Shown here one piece after another: positions 7,054 through 15,812 of a stretch of 64,000 nt of DNA. The stretch is taken from the NCBI GenBank assembly GCA_964383665.1, contig CAYLHO010000001.1, forward strand, positions 186,001-250,000, in the 5' to 3' direction. The DNA comes from UMGS687 sp964383665 (lineage in GTDB: Bacteria > Bacillota > Clostridia > Christensenellales > UBA1242). The position numbers and the translations under genes are program-made. Every line of letters begins with the position of its first letter. Position 1 is the first letter of the stretch. The notes beneath the pieces were generated by a model that saw nothing but the letters and a program-made list of their open reading frames with translations, was not told the origin of the DNA and made no database searches.

Positions 7054-8343
7054 ATGATATCAATTGACTTAATTAAAAACGACCCTGAACGCGTTAACAG
7101 GGCGATTGAAAAAAGAGGAATGAAAATTGATTTTAAACCTCTTTTGGAACTTGACAAGGAAAGAAGAGAAAATCTTGTTAAAGTTGACGAACTTAAAGCA
7201 AAAAGAAATGCGGAAAGTGCGAAAGTTCCTGCTTTGAAAAAGGAAGGAAAAGATTGCAGCGCAATTTTTGCGGAGATGAAAGAACTTGGCGAAGAAATTT
7301 CAAAGCTTGATGAAAAGGTTTCGGAACTTGAAAACAAAATTTTTGAATTTCTTGCTCCAATTCCAAACTTGGTTGACGAAGATATTATTGCCGGCGGGAA
7401 AGAGGCAAATGAGGAGCTTCGTGAGTTTGGCAAAAAGCCAGAGTTTAGTTTCAAACCTTTAAGCCACATCGACATTTGCAAACTTAACGGATTCATCGAT
7501 TATGAACGCGGGGCAAAAATTGCCGGAAACGGAAGCTGGGTTTACACAGGCGAAGGCGCAGAACTTGAATGGGCAATTTTGAATTTCTTTGTTTCTGAAC
7601 ATCTTGCCGATGGCTATCGTTTCATGTTGCCTCCACATATGCTTGGATATGAATGCGGCTTCGTTGCAGGGCAATTCCCTAAATTCGACAGTGAAGTTTA
7701 TTGGCTTGACGAAAAATCAAAAACAAGCCGTTTCCTCCTTCCAACAGCGGAAACTCCACTTGCAAACTTATATCGCGGGGAAATTATCCCAGAAGAACAA
7801 CTTCCAATTAAGATGTTTGCATACACACCATGCTATCGCCGTGAGGCTGGAAGTTATCGCGCAGAGGAACGCGGAATGATTAGAGGACATCAATTTAACA
7901 AAGTTGAAATGTTCCAAATAACAACACAAGATGGCTCGGACAAGGCTTTTGACGAACTTGTTATGAAAGCAGAAAACCTTGTTAAAAAACTTGGGCTTCA
8001 TTTCAGAACTTCAAAACTTGCTGCGGAAGACGTTTCTGCAACAATGGCAAGAACATATGACATTGAAATTTGGATTCCAAGCATGGGAATTTACAAAGAA
8101 GTAAGTTCCGCATCGAATGCAAGAGACTATCAAGCACGTCGCGGAAACATTAGATATCGCAACAACGAAACAAAGAAAACAGAATTTGTCCACACTTTGA
8201 ACGCTTCAGGGCTTGCAACAAGCCGTTTGTTCCCTGCAATTTTGGAACAATATCAAAATGAAGACGGAACGGTTCGTGTTCCAGAAGCTTTGCAACCTTT
8301 CATGCATGGCAAGAAAGTTATTGGGAAAGGAAAGAACGCTTAA
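7054..8343 (+). CDS. serS: Seryl-tRNA synthetase
   Basis: 429 aa, class II synthetase that charges tRNA-Ser (one tRNA-Ser gene is at 47.7 kb). N-terminal antiparallel coiled-coil arm about residues 25-105; motif 2 around PCYRREAGSYRAEERGMIRG; motif 3 ASGLATSRLFPAILEQYQ. AAGGAG precedes the ATG. Followed without gap by an unknown gene. Confidence 0.97.
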   Translation: MISIDLIKNDPERVNRAIEKRGMKIDFKPLLELDKERRENLVKVDELKAKRNAESAKVPALKKEGKDCSAIFAEMKELGEEISKLDEKVSELENKIFEFLAPIPNLVDEDIIAGGKEANEELREFGKKPEFSFKPLSHIDICKLNGFIDYERGAKIAGNGSWVYTGEGAELEWAILNFFVSEHLADGYRFMLPPHMLGYECGFVAGQFPKFDSEVYWLDEKSKTSRFLLPTAETPLANLYRGEIIPEEQLPIKMFAYTPCYRREAGSYRAEERGMIRGHQFNKVEMFQITTQDGSDKAFDELVMKAENLVKKLGLHFRTSKLAAEDVSATMARTYDIEIWIPSMGIYKEVSSASNARDYQARRGNIRYRNNETKKTEFVHTLNASGLATSRLFPAILEQYQNEDGTVRVPEALQPFMHGKKVIGKGKNA

Positions 8344-9363
8344 ATGCCAAAAGACAGAAACATAATCGACAGGGGAATGATTGAGGAGTTTGCGCAAGAT
8401 ATTTCAAGCGAAAAAGCGCGAAGTGTTTTTTATGCGTTAAGTGATAAACTTGACGAAGTTTCAGCAGAACTTTCGCAAACTAATGTTCTCATTCAAGAAC
8501 AGAATGTTGAGTTGTTTTTGGCGGGGGATTTCTTAACTGAAACATTAACTCAAGTTTCAGAGTTAAATTTTTATCTTTCAATTCGAAATGCTCAAGTTGA
8601 ATTGAATTCTGTTGATTTAATGACGAACAGATTCAAAATTTTTTGGAACAAAGTTAAAAAAGCATGGAAAAACAGGAACAAAAATTCAGCAAGAGCAAGA
8701 AAGAAAGAGGCAAAGAAAATTAAAAAGGCAAACTCGCAGATAACAGAAACGCAACTTCGCGAGAAAAAAGAAAAGCCATATTCGCTTGTCGATTTTAAAA
8801 TGGATTTCTATGATGGACTTGCAACGAAGTTGACTAATTTAACAGTTTTATACAACTATGAAGATAAAATTCGAATTATTGGGCGAGACGAGTTTGGATA
8901 TCGAATTAATCTTTTTCCGGTTATAAAGCATGACGATTTTTTCAGAATTTGGGACGCAGAAAGAAATAAGTTTAAAGAAATAAGACCTTTCGAGGCGAAA
9001 TCAATCCTTGAAAAAAAAGAGAAAGAAATTGCGGGGCTAACGCCGCTTGGAAAGGAAAATGGCGAAATCCTTTATGAGATTATAAGAATTTTTAAGATTT
9101 TGTTCTATAACCTCGAAAAATCGAACGACTATCAATTTATTGAAAGTTTGATCAACTTTGTTCCTTCCTCGCTCTTTAAATATGAAAACGAAGAACACCA
9201 TTCTTACAATGTTTTTATTAAGGTTCTTAATTATCTTTCAAATTCACCACTTTCCGAAATTCGTTCAATCTACAATCAAGAAAAAACAATTTATATGCAA
9301 GAAGGTGTTTCGGTTTTAACAATTCGTTCCTTCCTTAAGGAAATTAAAAATTGTTTAGGATAA
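8344..9363 (+). CDS. Unknown protein in operon with serS
   Basis: 339 aa, not recognised. The ATG follows the serS stop codon directly, so translation is probably coupled. Residues 25-75 look helical; 95-125 is a strongly basic Lys/Arg/Ala stretch, and the C-terminal two thirds alternates charged and aromatic residues without any membrane segment or signal peptide. It might bind nucleic acid through the basic stretch, but that is a guess from composition only. A clear terminator ends the unit. Confidence 0.8.
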   Translation: MPKDRNIIDRGMIEEFAQDISSEKARSVFYALSDKLDEVSAELSQTNVLIQEQNVELFLAGDFLTETLTQVSELNFYLSIRNAQVELNSVDLMTNRFKIFWNKVKKAWKNRNKNSARARKKEAKKIKKANSQITETQLREKKEKPYSLVDFKMDFYDGLATKLTNLTVLYNYEDKIRIIGRDEFGYRINLFPVIKHDDFFRIWDAERNKFKEIRPFEAKSILEKKEKEIAGLTPLGKENGEILYEIIRIFKILFYNLEKSNDYQFIESLINFVPSSLFKYENEEHHSYNVFIKVLNYLSNSPLSEIRSIYNQEKTIYMQEGVSVLTIRSFLKEIKNCLG

Positions 9364-9365
9364 TA

Positions 9366-9394
9366 AAAAAACTCAAGCGAAAGCTTGAGTTTTT
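9366..9394. terminator. Bidirectional terminator
   Basis: AAAACTCAAGC GAAA GCTTGAGTTTT between convergent genes. Confidence 0.85.
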
Positions 9395-10661
9395 ATTTGC
9401 AGCTTAACTTGACAAGTGTTTCAACATGAGAAGTTTGAGGGAACATGTCGAAGGGTTGAATTTCCTTAATTTCGTATGTTTCACAAAGAATTTTTAGGTC
9501 ACGCGAAAGCGTTGATGGATTGCAAGAAAGATAGATTAAGTTTGGAATTTTAACCGAACAAACAAGGCTTAAAATTGATTTGTCAATTCCAGCTCTTGGC
9601 GGGTCGAAAACAATGTGGGAAATCGTTTCGTCTTTAAGAATTTTTGGAATTTCAACTTTGCAATCGCCGCATATGTTATGAATGTTTAATAGGTTATTTC
9701 TTTTAATCATCTCGCCGCAATCAAAACTTGCCGATTGATTAATTTCAATTGAAAAAACCTCGCCTGCTTTTCGAGAAAGAATTGAACTTAAAAAACCTGT
9801 TCCGCCATATGCGTTAATAATTTTTCCTTGTTTAACCTCATCGCAAATTTCTTCATAGATCATGTTTTGAACTTCCTCATTAACTTGAAGGAAAGATGAG
9901 GGCGAAATTTTGTTTTCAATCCCAAGAATGTTATATGTTTGCGATTCTTCTCCGCTGATGTTAAAAATGCAATTCGTTATGTTTGAACTGTTTTGAATTT
10001 TGTTGATTGAAAGGTTAATTGAAAAATCAATCCCAAGGTTTTCAAGAGAAGAAATTAAAAGCTCTTTTTGTTTGAATTCGTTAACGTTTGAAACAAAAGT
10101 AAGTTGAAAGGTCTTTCCTAAAATGCGAATGTGAAGCGCTTTGAAATTGTTGTTTGAAAGAGAAATAAAATTGTTGATTGTTTTAATAAGTTCTGTTAAA
10201 TCAGCTTTGAAAAGAGGGCAGTTTTCAACCTCAATTTTGTCCGTGTCATTTGCAATAAAACATAGTTTATTGTTTGAAATTGAGAAGTTAACCTTGTTGC
10301 GATAGTGAAATTCATTTGCAGACAAGCAGTTTTTAACATTAACGTTTGTTTTAAGAGCGCGCGATAAAATATTTTTAACTTGATTTGTTTTAAATTCAAG
10401 CTGAAGATTTTTACTCATGTGTTGAAGTTGGCAGCCTCCGCAAATTCCAAAATACTTACATTTTGGTTTTGTTCGATTTGGCGATTTTTCAATTACTGAA
10501 TTAAGCTTGCAAACGCAGAAGTTTTTTTCTTTCCTTAAAATTTCAAATTTAACCCTTTCGCCTTTAATCGAAAAAGGGACGAAACAAACAACGCAATTGT
10601 TTTTAACAATTCCGTTTCCATTAATTCCGTTGTCAACAACTGTTCCTTCAAAAAAATTCAT
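9393..10661 (-). CDS. 23S rRNA uracil-C5 methyltransferase (RlmD/RlmCD type)
   Basis: 422 aa, TrmA/RumA superfamily SAM-dependent RNA m5U methyltransferase. Short TRAM-like N-terminus (1-50), [4Fe-4S] cysteines in CKYFGICGGCQLQH, the SAM site NAYGGTGFLS (a variant of the usual D-Y-C-G-x-G), VFDPPRAG, and catalytic Cys in YLSCNPSTLSRDL. The start at 10661 is chosen because a longer ORF would run through tRNA-Leu. No Shine-Dalgarno: only six bases separate the tRNA CCA end from the ATG. Confidence 0.9.
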   Translation of the reverse strand: MNFFEGTVVDNGINGNGIVKNNCVVCFVPFSIKGERVKFEILRKEKNFCVCKLNSVIEKSPNRTKPKCKYFGICGGCQLQHMSKNLQLEFKTNQVKNILSRALKTNVNVKNCLSANEFHYRNKVNFSISNNKLCFIANDTDKIEVENCPLFKADLTELIKTINNFISLSNNNFKALHIRILGKTFQLTFVSNVNEFKQKELLISSLENLGIDFSINLSINKIQNSSNITNCIFNISGEESQTYNILGIENKISPSSFLQVNEEVQNMIYEEICDEVKQGKIINAYGGTGFLSSILSRKAGEVFSIEINQSASFDCGEMIKRNNLLNIHNICGDCKVEIPKILKDETISHIVFDPPRAGIDKSILSLVCSVKIPNLIYLSCNPSTLSRDLKILCETYEIKEIQPFDMFPQTSHVETLVKLSCK

Positions 10662-10667
10662 AAAAAA

Positions 10668-10756
10668 TGGTGCGGAAAACAGGGTTTGAACCTGCAAGGG
10701 ATTTAACTCCCACAAGAATCTGAATCTTGCGCGTTTGCCAATTTCGCCATTTCCGC
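10668..10756 (-). tRNA. tRNA-Leu(CAG)
   Basis: 89 nt including encoded CCA. Acceptor stem GCGGAAA/TTTCCGC, long variable arm, anticodon loop TTCAGAT giving CAG. Lies between rplI and the methyltransferase gene on the same strand. Confidence 0.95.
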
Positions 10757-10782
10757 ATTATAAAAGGGCATTTGCCCTTTAT
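10757..10782 (-). terminator. Terminator of rplI
   Basis: AAAGGGCA/TGCCCTTT hairpin followed by TAT immediately before tRNA-Leu; the T-run is short, so read-through into the tRNA is possible. Confidence 0.55.
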
Positions 10783-11222
10783 TCGGCCTCAACAACAACT
10801 TTAAAAACTGCTGAAATTTCAGGGTAGATTTTTGCAGTTATTGAATATGTTCCGGCGTTTTTGATTGGGGAGGCAAGAACAATTTTTTTCTTATCAAGTT
10901 CAACACCTTGCGCAAGAAGAGCATTTGAAATTTCTTGGGAGGTTATGCTTCCAAAAATTTTCCCATTCTCGCCGCATTTAACTTTAAGATAAACTGTTTT
11001 TGTTTTAACAACTTCTGCCAATGCTTTTGCGTTCGCAATTTCAACCGATTTATGATAGGCGCTTGCCTCTTTTTGTTGCTTGTTTTCGTTAAGAGCAACA
11101 GAAGAAGCCTCTTTTGCAAGACCTTGCTTAAGAAGGAAGTTTCTTGCGTATCCGTCGGAAACGTTAACAATTTCGCCTTTTTTTCCGCTTCCTTTAACAT
11201 CTTTTAGCAATATAACTTTCAT
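10779..11222 (-). CDS. rplI: 50S ribosomal protein L9
   Basis: 147 aa, normal length. N-terminal rRNA-binding domain with KDVKGSGKKGEIVNVSDGYA, long connecting helix, C-terminal domain ending in KVVVEAE. AAGGAG before the ATG. Confidence 0.97.
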   Translation of the reverse strand: MKVILLKDVKGSGKKGEIVNVSDGYARNFLLKQGLAKEASSVALNENKQQKEASAYHKSVEIANAKALAEVVKTKTVYLKVKCGENGKIFGSITSQEISNALLAQGVELDKKKIVLASPIKNAGTYSITAKIYPEISAVFKVVVEAE

Positions 11223-11346
11223 AAATTTTCTCCTTAATTAATTTTAAAACAAAAATTAAGATAATGTCAAGGGAAAGTGTTGAATAATAGGGCAGGAGAT
11301 GGAAAAAATAACAATATATAAGCAAAAAAATAAGGAGAAGGCAAAT

Positions 11347-11754
11347 ATGGATATTAGATGCAGAAAAACAACATGTGAATTTAACAATAATCACACGTGC
11401 ATTGCAAAGGAAATTTCAATTGGCGAAAACATTTGTTGTTCGTCCTATCAACTTGCAGAAGAACTTTCTGGAACTCCAGATAAAAAGCAGGGGAAACACA
11501 ACAACAAAAAAGTTATGGACAACACGAAAAACATGTCGAACAGGGAAGTTTCAAAACTTAAAACAGAGGATTATTCGAAGAAAATGTTTGAGAAGGAACA
11601 GAAAAATGCTCCGTTTCGAAACCGAAAAACAATTAATATAGATTGCAGCGCGAATTGTTTATTTAATAACAACGGAGTTTGCCGAGCAAATGGAATAACC
11701 GTTAACGACACGCAAAATGAAAGCCCGGTTTGCATGGGATTTTTAGAAAAATAA
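11347..11754 (+). CDS. DUF1540 protein, two Cys-rich motifs
   Basis: 135 aa from the ATG that follows AAGGAG; upstream in-frame Met codons have no ribosome site. Two DUF1540 modules, residues 2-40 and 95-133, each with the pattern C-x4-C-x4-5-C-x-A..C (RCRKTTCEFNNNHTC and DCSANCLFNNNGVC), joined by a basic linker. Probably metal-binding; the family is common in spore-forming clostridia, function unknown. Confidence 0.8.
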   Translation: MDIRCRKTTCEFNNNHTCIAKEISIGENICCSSYQLAEELSGTPDKKQGKHNNKKVMDNTKNMSNREVSKLKTEDYSKKMFEKEQKNAPFRNRKTINIDCSANCLFNNNGVCRANGITVNDTQNESPVCMGFLEK

Positions 11755-11756
11755 AC

Positions 11757-11788
11757 AAAAGGTTACCCTTAATTTAAGGTGCCTTTTT
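11757..11788 (+). terminator. Terminator of DUF1540 gene
   Basis: AAAAGG..CCTTAA TTTAAGG..CCTTTTTT hairpin with T-run. Confidence 0.75.
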
Positions 11789-11838
11789 TGATTATGTCGA
11801 CAAAAAATTGGAGAGAGCACCATTTAAAGAAAGATAAA

Positions 11839-11872
11839 ATCTATTCGTAAAAGACACATTTTGCGAATAGAT
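11839..11872. repeat. 34-bp palindrome in spacer
   Basis: 14-bp arms ATCTATTCGTAAAA / TTTTGCGAATAGAT (one T/G) around GACACA. Read on the minus strand it is followed by TTTTATC, so it may be a weak terminator; otherwise unexplained. The rest of 11789-11976 shows no gene. Confidence 0.5.
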
Positions 11873-11964
11873 AGGGGTGTTTTCGCGCGGTTTTTCGCGT
11901 TTTTGCAATTTTTTATCATTATTTGGTTTTTTATAATTTTGTTGATTTGTGTTTATCACATAAT

Positions 11965-11974
11965 GTACTATGCA
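11965..11974. promoter_or_regulatory. TGCATAGTAC site
   Basis: GTACTATGCA, exact reverse complement of TGCATAGTAC, followed by A8, downstream of gmk. Confidence 0.4.
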
Positions 11975-11976
11975 AA

Positions 11977-12005
11977 AAAAAATAAGCAAAACAATTTGCT
12001 TATTT
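11977..12005 (-). terminator. Terminator of gmk
   Basis: AAAATAAGCAAA TTG TTTTGCTTATTTT plus T-run, overlapping the stop codon. Confidence 0.75.
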
Positions 12006-12545
12006 TCTGTTTATAAGGTTTTCAATAATTTGAACGGTCTTTTCCGGATTATCGTTTTGGATTATTAAATTGTAGTTTGGCCTGTGTGCGCGTTCGAAAT
12101 CGAATCGATCCATTCTCTTTTCAATTTCTTCTTTTTTGTCGCCCCGATTTGTAAGTCTGCTTATAAGTTCACTTTTTTGAACGTCAAGGAAAATTGAAAT
12201 GACTTTAACTTTGTTTGAAAGGCGCGAAACCATGTTCTTTTGTCCAATAACGCCAATATCCTTAATAAAATTATCTTCAGAATTTATAACATTATTGATT
12301 GTTTCGGAAAGCAAACCATAGTAATTTCCATGAATTTCCTCATATTCAAAAAGTTCATTGTTTTTGATTTTTTTCTCAAAATCTTCTTTTGTTAGATGAA
12401 TATAGGCATGAGTTAATTCATCTCTTTGCTCTTTTGCGCGCGATGTGCAAGACTGAAGATATTGCAAATTTGGGTTTCTATCAAGCAAAAGGTTTATGAT
12501 TGTGTTTTTTCCTGAACCCGAGCAACCAGAAAGTAAAATTAACAT
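12000..12545 (-). CDS. Guanylate kinase-like protein
   Basis: 181 aa, shorter than typical Gmk (about 200). P-loop GCSGSGKNT (7-15), then QSCTSRAKEQRD in place of the usual TTRxPRxGE GMP-binding motif, ELFEYEEIHGNYYG matching the Gmk lid region, and RMDRFDFERAH near the end. The phosphate-binding fold is clear; the weakened GMP motif leaves some doubt whether it is the housekeeping GMP kinase or a divergent paralogue. AAAGGAG ribosome site and a strong promoter of its own. Confidence 0.75.
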   Translation of the reverse strand: MLILLSGCSGSGKNTIINLLLDRNPNLQYLQSCTSRAKEQRDELTHAYIHLTKEDFEKKIKNNELFEYEEIHGNYYGLLSETINNVINSEDNFIKDIGVIGQKNMVSRLSNKVKVISIFLDVQKSELISRLTNRGDKKEEIEKRMDRFDFERAHRPNYNLIIQNDNPEKTVQIIENLINRK

Positions 12546-12570
12546 AAAAAAACTCCTTTAATCAAGTTAA

Positions 12571-12599
12571 ATTGTAACTTTTTTAAAGGAGCTTGTCAA
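12571..12599 (-). promoter_or_regulatory. Promoter of the guanylate kinase gene
   Basis: TTGACA (12594-12599), 17 bases, TACAAT (12571-12576). Confidence 0.75.
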
Positions 12600-12608
12600 C
12601 TAAAAGGC

Positions 12609-13766
12609 TTACCAGCGAGAAATAATTTCTTTTAAACTTTCGCCGTATGTTATTGCAGGAATTTCTTCGTTAACAATGAGGTTTATTTCCTTAATAACAA
12701 CCCCGTCTTTTGTTATTTTAAGCGTTCCAACAACGTTTGATGGCGAAAGAGGTGCTTTAACTTTATCATTTAACTCAATTGCCATTTCATAAGTTGAATT
12801 ATCGCCTTTTCTTGAAACAACAAAGAAGTTTTCTTCAGCAAAAACAGGCGCATTTTTTGTTTTGCTTTTTAAAATTTCTGTTGAAGCAATTGGTGTTTCA
12901 TTTGAAATAAGTTGCTTGTTTTCAAAGTTTGCAAAGCCAAAATTAAGCAATTTTGAGGTTTCATTGAAACGATCGGTTGTTGACTTTGCGCCAAGAACAA
13001 CGCCAATTAATCGCATGTTCCCGCGTTTTGCCGTTGCTGTTAAGCAAAAGCCGGCTTCATCTGTTGACCCTGTTTTGCCCCCGTCGCAGCCCTTAAAATA
13101 CCTTATTAATTTGTTTGTGTTAACAACATCTGTTTCTCGCCCAGATGGATGAACGAGTTTGTCCATCCAAATTGTGCTATAGTCGAAATATTTTTTGTGG
13201 GACATAACAATTCTAGTAAGTTTTGCAACATCGCGTGCTGTTGAGTGTTGTCCTGGTTCTGGAAGTCCGCTTGCGTTTGCATAAACAGTGTTTGTAAGCC
13301 CAAGTTCTTTTGCTTTTTCATTCATCTTTTTAACAAATGCATCTTCAGTTCCCGAGATTTTTTCTGCAAGCGCAACACTTGCGTCGTTTGCCGATGCAAC
13401 AATAACGCTTTTAAGCATTTCGTCAACTGTGTAGTCAACATAAGGATCAATAAAAACTTGACTTCCGCCCATTCCCGATGCATTTTCTGTTGTTGTAAGT
13501 TTTTCATCAAGGCTAAGACGCCCAGCATCAATTTCTTCAAATGTCAAAAGAGTTGTCATAAGTTTAACAATGCTTGCAACCTCAACTTTTTCGTCGGCAT
13601 TTTGTTCGAAAAGAACGTCGCCAGAATCGAAATCAACAAGGATTGCCGATCGACCTTTAACAGAAAGTTCTTTTTCTTCGGCTTCAACATTTGCTATTCT
13701 AACACAAGATAGTGCGCATACTATGCATATAATACCACAACATATTCTAAGGTATAATTTTTTCAT
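12609..13766 (-). CDS. dacF: D-alanyl-D-alanine carboxypeptidase (DacF/PBP5 type)
   Basis: 385 aa, secreted serine peptidase that trims peptidoglycan stem peptides. Signal peptide 1-29; catalytic S65-x-x-K68 (SIVK), S125-A-N127 and K231-T-G; C-terminal PBP5-like beta domain from about 290. In spore formers DacF shapes cortex cross-linking, and here the next genes upstream are sporulation genes, which supports that role. AAAGGAG twelve bases before ATG. A variant of the TGCATAGYAC motif falls inside the signal-peptide codons (13718-13727). Confidence 0.9.
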   Translation of the reverse strand: MKKLYLRICCGIICIVCALSCVRIANVEAEEKELSVKGRSAILVDFDSGDVLFEQNADEKVEVASIVKLMTTLLTFEEIDAGRLSLDEKLTTTENASGMGGSQVFIDPYVDYTVDEMLKSVIVASANDASVALAEKISGTEDAFVKKMNEKAKELGLTNTVYANASGLPEPGQHSTARDVAKLTRIVMSHKKYFDYSTIWMDKLVHPSGRETDVVNTNKLIRYFKGCDGGKTGSTDEAGFCLTATAKRGNMRLIGVVLGAKSTTDRFNETSKLLNFGFANFENKQLISNETPIASTEILKSKTKNAPVFAEENFFVVSRKGDNSTYEMAIELNDKVKAPLSPSNVVGTLKITKDGVVIKEINLIVNEEIPAITYGESLKEIISRW

Positions 13767-13825
13767 CTCAAATCTGCTCCTTTTAAAATCTGGAATTAGT
13801 TTGAGAATATGTTAAAAAAATATAC

Positions 13826-14443
13826 CTATAAAACCAAAATTATTCTGCTTGAAAAAAGATATAGCAAAAGCGTTTCGATGCAATTAACAATTAAAAGCGC
13901 AATGAAACACAACAAGAGTTTATCCCAAATTTTGCATGTTGTTCCATATTTCTTTTTTAGAACTGCTCTTTTGCAAGAAAACGAGCAAAAAAGAGCAAGA
14001 ATTAAAAGTCCAATAAGTTGGCAAGGAATTATTATAAGAAGGCAGGTTAAAATTCCGCTAAGTCCGTTAACAATAATAATTAACGAGCAGTTAAGCGAAA
14101 GCAAGTATGCGCGATATGTTATAAGGAAAAAGCCAACAGGCAAAAGAAAAACACTTAACGATGAAACGAAAATTATAAGTGTGCAAATTGTTGTTGAAAA
14201 AAGCCGCGAAAGAAACAGATCGCGTGTTCCAAGGTCTCCTGAAAGATATTGAGAAAGCGAAAAATCATTAAAGCAAACAAGGCTTTCGCCATTTCCATAT
14301 CTAATTGCCGTGAAAATTCCAGTTAAAAGACCAATCAATGCGAAAATTACGAGAAAAAAAGTTGTTTTCTTGTGTTGGTTAACAGCATCAAATAATTTGT
14401 ATTTAAGTTCGCCAAATTTTCTCGACATTGAGAAGTTTTTCAT
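13826..14443 (-). CDS. SpoIIM-like sporulation membrane protein
   Basis: 205 aa with five hydrophobic segments (about 28-46, 82-104, 108-128, 130-152, 178-200), the size and topology of SpoIIM, which works with SpoIID and SpoIIP in engulfment. The N-terminal helix ends in LIGLLTGIFTA as in the DUF95 family, and it sits between dacF and spoIVB. Sequence similarity by eye is moderate, so the family call is tentative. No clear Shine-Dalgarno. Confidence 0.6.
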   Translation of the reverse strand: MKNFSMSRKFGELKYKLFDAVNQHKKTTFFLVIFALIGLLTGIFTAIRYGNGESLVCFNDFSLSQYLSGDLGTRDLFLSRLFSTTICTLIIFVSSLSVFLLPVGFFLITYRAYLLSLNCSLIIIVNGLSGILTCLLIIIPCQLIGLLILALFCSFSCKRAVLKKKYGTTCKIWDKLLLCFIALLIVNCIETLLLYLFSSRIILVL

Positions 14444-14462
14444 GCTTTAATATATTCATATT

Positions 14463-14480
14463 TTCGACATAAAATGACAA
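14463..14480 (-). promoter_or_regulatory. Candidate Spo0A box and -35 before spoIIM-like gene
   Basis: On the minus strand TTGTCA is followed six bases later by TGTCGAA, the Spo0A recognition core, about 20 bases upstream of the start codon. Confidence 0.4.
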
Positions 14481-14482
14481 AA

Positions 14483-15709
14483 TTACGCTGCTGCAATCAT
14501 CCAATCAATGTAAACTCCATAGCCTTTTGTTGGGTCGGAAACAAAAACATGGGTAACTGCGCCAATAAGCTTGTCGTTTTGCATGATTGGGCTTCCGCTC
14601 ATTCCTTGGATAATTCCGCCAGTAAGCTCTAAAAGTCGTTTATCAACAACGCGGAAAACAAAGCTTTTGTCGCTTTCGGAGGGTTGATAATTTGCTTTTA
14701 TAATTTCAATTTCATATTCTTCGCTTACGCCTGAAACGTTGCTTATAATTTTCGCCTTTCCTGGCTTAACGGTAAGCCGGCTTGCAACATCGGCTGTTTT
14801 GTTTGCATCAACAATTTTGGTTTTGTCGCTTATTTGTCCGAAAACGCCAAATTGACAGTTTTTTTCAATTGTTCCCTTGCAGTTTTTTCCCTGCATGAAA
14901 ATCCCTTTAATTTCGCCGGGTTCGCCTTTTTCGCCTTTGTTAACGCCAACAATGCTGCAAGGAAAAAGTTTGCCGCTTTTTGCCGGGACAATTGCCCCCG
15001 TTTCATAATCGGTTATTGCGTGGCCAAGAGCACCAAATTTAAGCGTATCGCAGTCAACAAATGTAAGAGTTCCAACGCCTGCTGCGTCGTTTCGAACCCA
15101 AAGCCCAATTTTGTATGTTCCGCTTTCTTTATCGAGCGCTGGAGTTAAGTTTAAATTGATGGTTTCGCCTTTTCTGATGATTTCAAGTTTAAGTTCTTCT
15201 CCGTCATACTCGTTTCCAACTATGGATTCAAGTTCCTTAAGATTTGTAACTTTTTTTCCGTTGATCGACGTGATTATGTCGCCAACTTTAAGTTTTGAAT
15301 TCTCAAAAGGGTCAATATTTCCGTTTTCGGTTGAAATGCAGTTGCTTCCAAGAACAACAAGGCCATCAACATCAATTGTAAGTCCAACAGGAACACCTCC
15401 CAAATAAACTTCTTTTGTTTCAACAAGGTTTGCTTCAATTGATTTGATTGGAATGAATCCAAAAAGTTTAAAAACAAGTTTTTTAATGCTAAATTTTTCT
15501 CCGCCAACGTTAACACTTTCTTCGCCCAAACTTGCGGAAATTCCCTTTCCAAAGGGTTTTTCGTTGTTAATATTTTCGATGTCCTCAAAGGTTAACGGAA
15601 GGCTTTCAGGAAGGTTATGTATGTCGATAAATTGAACGCTGAAGCATAAAATTAAAATTGAAAGCGAAACAACCCCAACAAAAACAAATAAACTTATTCT
15701 CTTTCTCAT
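14483..15709 (-). CDS. spoIVB: SpoIVB peptidase
   Basis: 408 aa, start at the ATG preceded by GGGGGAAG; an in-frame extension upstream has no ribosome site. One N-terminal membrane segment (5-25), PDZ domain around residues 95-190, S55 serine peptidase domain with catalytic His in GALGHAI and Ser in GMSGSPI. Made in the forespore, it signals to the mother cell by cleaving SpoIVFA and so allows pro-sigma-K processing; sigK is at 33.2 kb. In other Firmicutes it follows recN, as here. Confidence 0.93.
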   Translation of the reverse strand: MRKRISLFVFVGVVSLSILILCFSVQFIDIHNLPESLPLTFEDIENINNEKPFGKGISASLGEESVNVGGEKFSIKKLVFKLFGFIPIKSIEANLVETKEVYLGGVPVGLTIDVDGLVVLGSNCISTENGNIDPFENSKLKVGDIITSINGKKVTNLKELESIVGNEYDGEELKLEIIRKGETINLNLTPALDKESGTYKIGLWVRNDAAGVGTLTFVDCDTLKFGALGHAITDYETGAIVPAKSGKLFPCSIVGVNKGEKGEPGEIKGIFMQGKNCKGTIEKNCQFGVFGQISDKTKIVDANKTADVASRLTVKPGKAKIISNVSGVSEEYEIEIIKANYQPSESDKSFVFRVVDKRLLELTGGIIQGMSGSPIMQNDKLIGAVTHVFVSDPTKGYGVYIDWMIAAA

Positions 15710-15784
15710 TCTTCCCCCGCGCTTAAAATTGCATGATTCCGTTTTAGTTTGCGCGAGAAAAGCAATGTTATTCCATACCAATAA

Positions 15785-15812
15785 AAAAAGCCCATATAGA
15801 GGACTTTTTATA
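15785..15812 (-). terminator. Terminator of recN
   Basis: AAAAAGTCC / GGGCTTTTTTT hairpin just after the recN stop. Confidence 0.7.

Noticed and set aside
10753..10758. TATAAT directly before tRNA-Leu as its promoter
   Set aside because: It adjoins the first tRNA base, so transcription would start inside the tRNA.
13809..14252. Plus-strand ORF of 147 aa opposite the SpoIIM-like gene
   Set aside because: Antisense shadow of a membrane protein; no ribosome site and basic low-complexity translation.
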